64,000 bases of DNA, from the NCBI RefSeq assembly GCF_947172395.1, contig NC_069106.1:5146001-5210000 (forward strand). The letters are read 5' to 3'. The stretch's first letter is position 1. The number at the start of each line of letters is the position of its first letter. Made by a program: the position numbers and the translations under genes. Shown piece by piece: positions 63,165 to 64,000 of this stretch. Source of the DNA: Bicyclus anynana. Its lineage: Eukaryota; Arthropoda; Insecta; Lepidoptera; Nymphalidae. The notes under the pieces were generated by a model that saw nothing but the letters and a program-made list of their open reading frames with translations, was not told the DNA's origin and searched no databases.

Positions 63165-63729
63165 GCTAATTTGTAGTCCATTTAATTGTTTGTATGTTTG
63201 TTTGCATTTAATTACTGAAAAGATTTTAATAAATTCACTTTTGGGAAGCTACACTATCAACGAGTGCTATAGGCTATATTTTATTACCGTATTCTTAAGA
63301 GCGCGCAGCGCGTCGGTACGATATGGATAAAATTCAAAGCGCAAACGAGACGCCGAATTATGACTTTCACGTGAGTGAAAAGCACGGAGCGATTGACGCG
63401 CGACGCAAATTTTATGACATGAGCGCCAAAACCATTTTTACCTAATTGCAAGTAAATTAAACAACATAACGAAAAACAAAATGGCCATGTTCAAGATATA
63501 TATATAATTTTCTATACAAAACAAAAATTTAAGAAAATAAGTTTGCTTTTCCTGAGATTGAAAGCATTTTGCTTTCAATCTCAGGAAAACATGTATTTTT
63601 CAAAAAAATAAACTATCGAGAAAAGTTTTACAAATTGTGTATTTTGTATAGTCATAACCACCAAATTACATATTGCGCACTCTTAAGGGAACGGGAACCA
63701 CGCGAGTGAAACCGCGCAACATCTGCTAG
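63165..63729 (+). mobile_element. Helitron-like Hel-G interrupted by a TTAA-flanked element
   Basis: The left part to 63298 (AGTGCTATAGGCTATATTTT, ACCGTATTC) and right part 63687-63729 (GGGAACGGGAACCACGCGAG to ACATCTGCTAG) join into a normal 3' half once the insert is removed. Confidence 0.75.
63299..63682. mobile_element. 384 bp MITE flanked by TTAA
   Basis: TTAA lies at 63295-63298 and 63683-63686. The ends GAGCGCGCA and TGCGCACTC are inverted with one mismatch. The interior has a GC-rich left end, and a perfect 20 bp hairpin with 3 nt loop at 63547-63589. TTAA duplication is the mark of piggyBac-type transposons, but the ends do not start with the usual CCC, so the superfamily call is tentative. 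Confidence 0.7.
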
Positions 63730-63950
63730 TAAACAAAAAACGATAAGTTGTAAAATCGTCGCAAACGCATTTAATCCTTTGAGTCGTTAATCAATTAATA
63801 ATCTTTAACGACAAAGCTAATTAATAGTAATTAATATTCTATTTTAGAATTTTATTATTATTACAACGCATTATGTAATCATGGTAGCTGAATTCTGTAG
63901 ATAGATTGCCAAGATTTTAAATTAAGTTGGTATATTATAATCATGTAATG

Positions 63951-64000
63951 TATACTGATATTATTAAGCTAAAGAGTTTGTTTGTTTGTTTGTTTGTTTG
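63951..64000 (+). mobile_element. Helitron-like Hel-E, running off the window
   Basis: GTATACTGATATTATTAAGC and AAAGAGTTTG followed by repeated TTTG match the 5' end of Hel-E. The rest lies beyond the window. Confidence 0.75.

Overview
This 64 kb window is gene-poor, AT-rich, repeat-dominated animal DNA. It is most likely from a butterfly or moth. The basis is the mix of repeats: two tRNA-headed SINE families that I recognise as typical of Lepidoptera, many short Helitron-like elements with A|TC...CTAG|T ends, and scraps of RTE and Jockey/CR1-type LINEs. The order call rests on remembered repeat families, not on a host gene. I found no rRNA, no convincing functional tRNA, no CRISPR, no bacterial-style operon and no complete host gene.

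Family labels used below. SINE-A: about 310 bp, tRNA-like A and B boxes, (TGATGA)-type tail, 18 copies or pieces. SINE-B: about 290 bp, tRNA-like head, A-rich tail, 13 copies or pieces. Hel-E/F/G/H/S/T: Helitron-like groups. D: composite element whose ends read AACCGACTTCAAAA / TTTTGAAGTCGGTT. LINE-C: 3' end of a non-LTR retrotransposon. P, L, I, M, U, V: dispersed repeats named here only.

Layout. 1-3.1 kb: an old direct duplication of about 1 kb, holding SINE-A copies, tandem repeats and element P. 3-16 kb: SINEs, foldback MITEs, Helitrons, a Jockey-like LINE scrap and AT-rich spacers. 16.3-21.6 kb: the most complete mobile element, a Ty3/gypsy-type LTR retrotransposon on the minus strand. 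Its two 184 bp LTRs are identical, it has a 5 bp target duplication (GTAAC), a primer-binding site and recognisable gag, protease, RT, RNase H and integrase C-terminus. Its coding region is broken by stops, frameshifts and nested LINE, SINE and MITE copies, and the integrase core is missing. 22-40 kb: more SINEs, Helitrons (including a head-to-tail pair), RTE pieces and a tandem array split by a Helitron. 40.6-41.5 kb: a 328 bp-unit tandem array. 42-54 kb: perfect hairpins, three D elements, nested LINEs (one with a 156-codon RT end) and a PIF/Harbinger-type element. 54.4-58.6 kb: the part poorest in repeats, with a degenerate tandem array and a 109-codon minus-strand reading frame ending at a consensus splice donor. 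This is the best candidate for host exon sequence. 58.6-64 kb: SINE, LINE and Helitron pieces, plus a TTAA-flanked element nested in a Helitron.

The elements do not form a pathway. The biology here is transposition history: insertions into insertions, with several target sites still readable. Two signals stand out. One is the contradiction between identical LTRs and a wrecked coding region. The other is a recurring class of short inverted snap-back duplications with 3-6 nt spacers.
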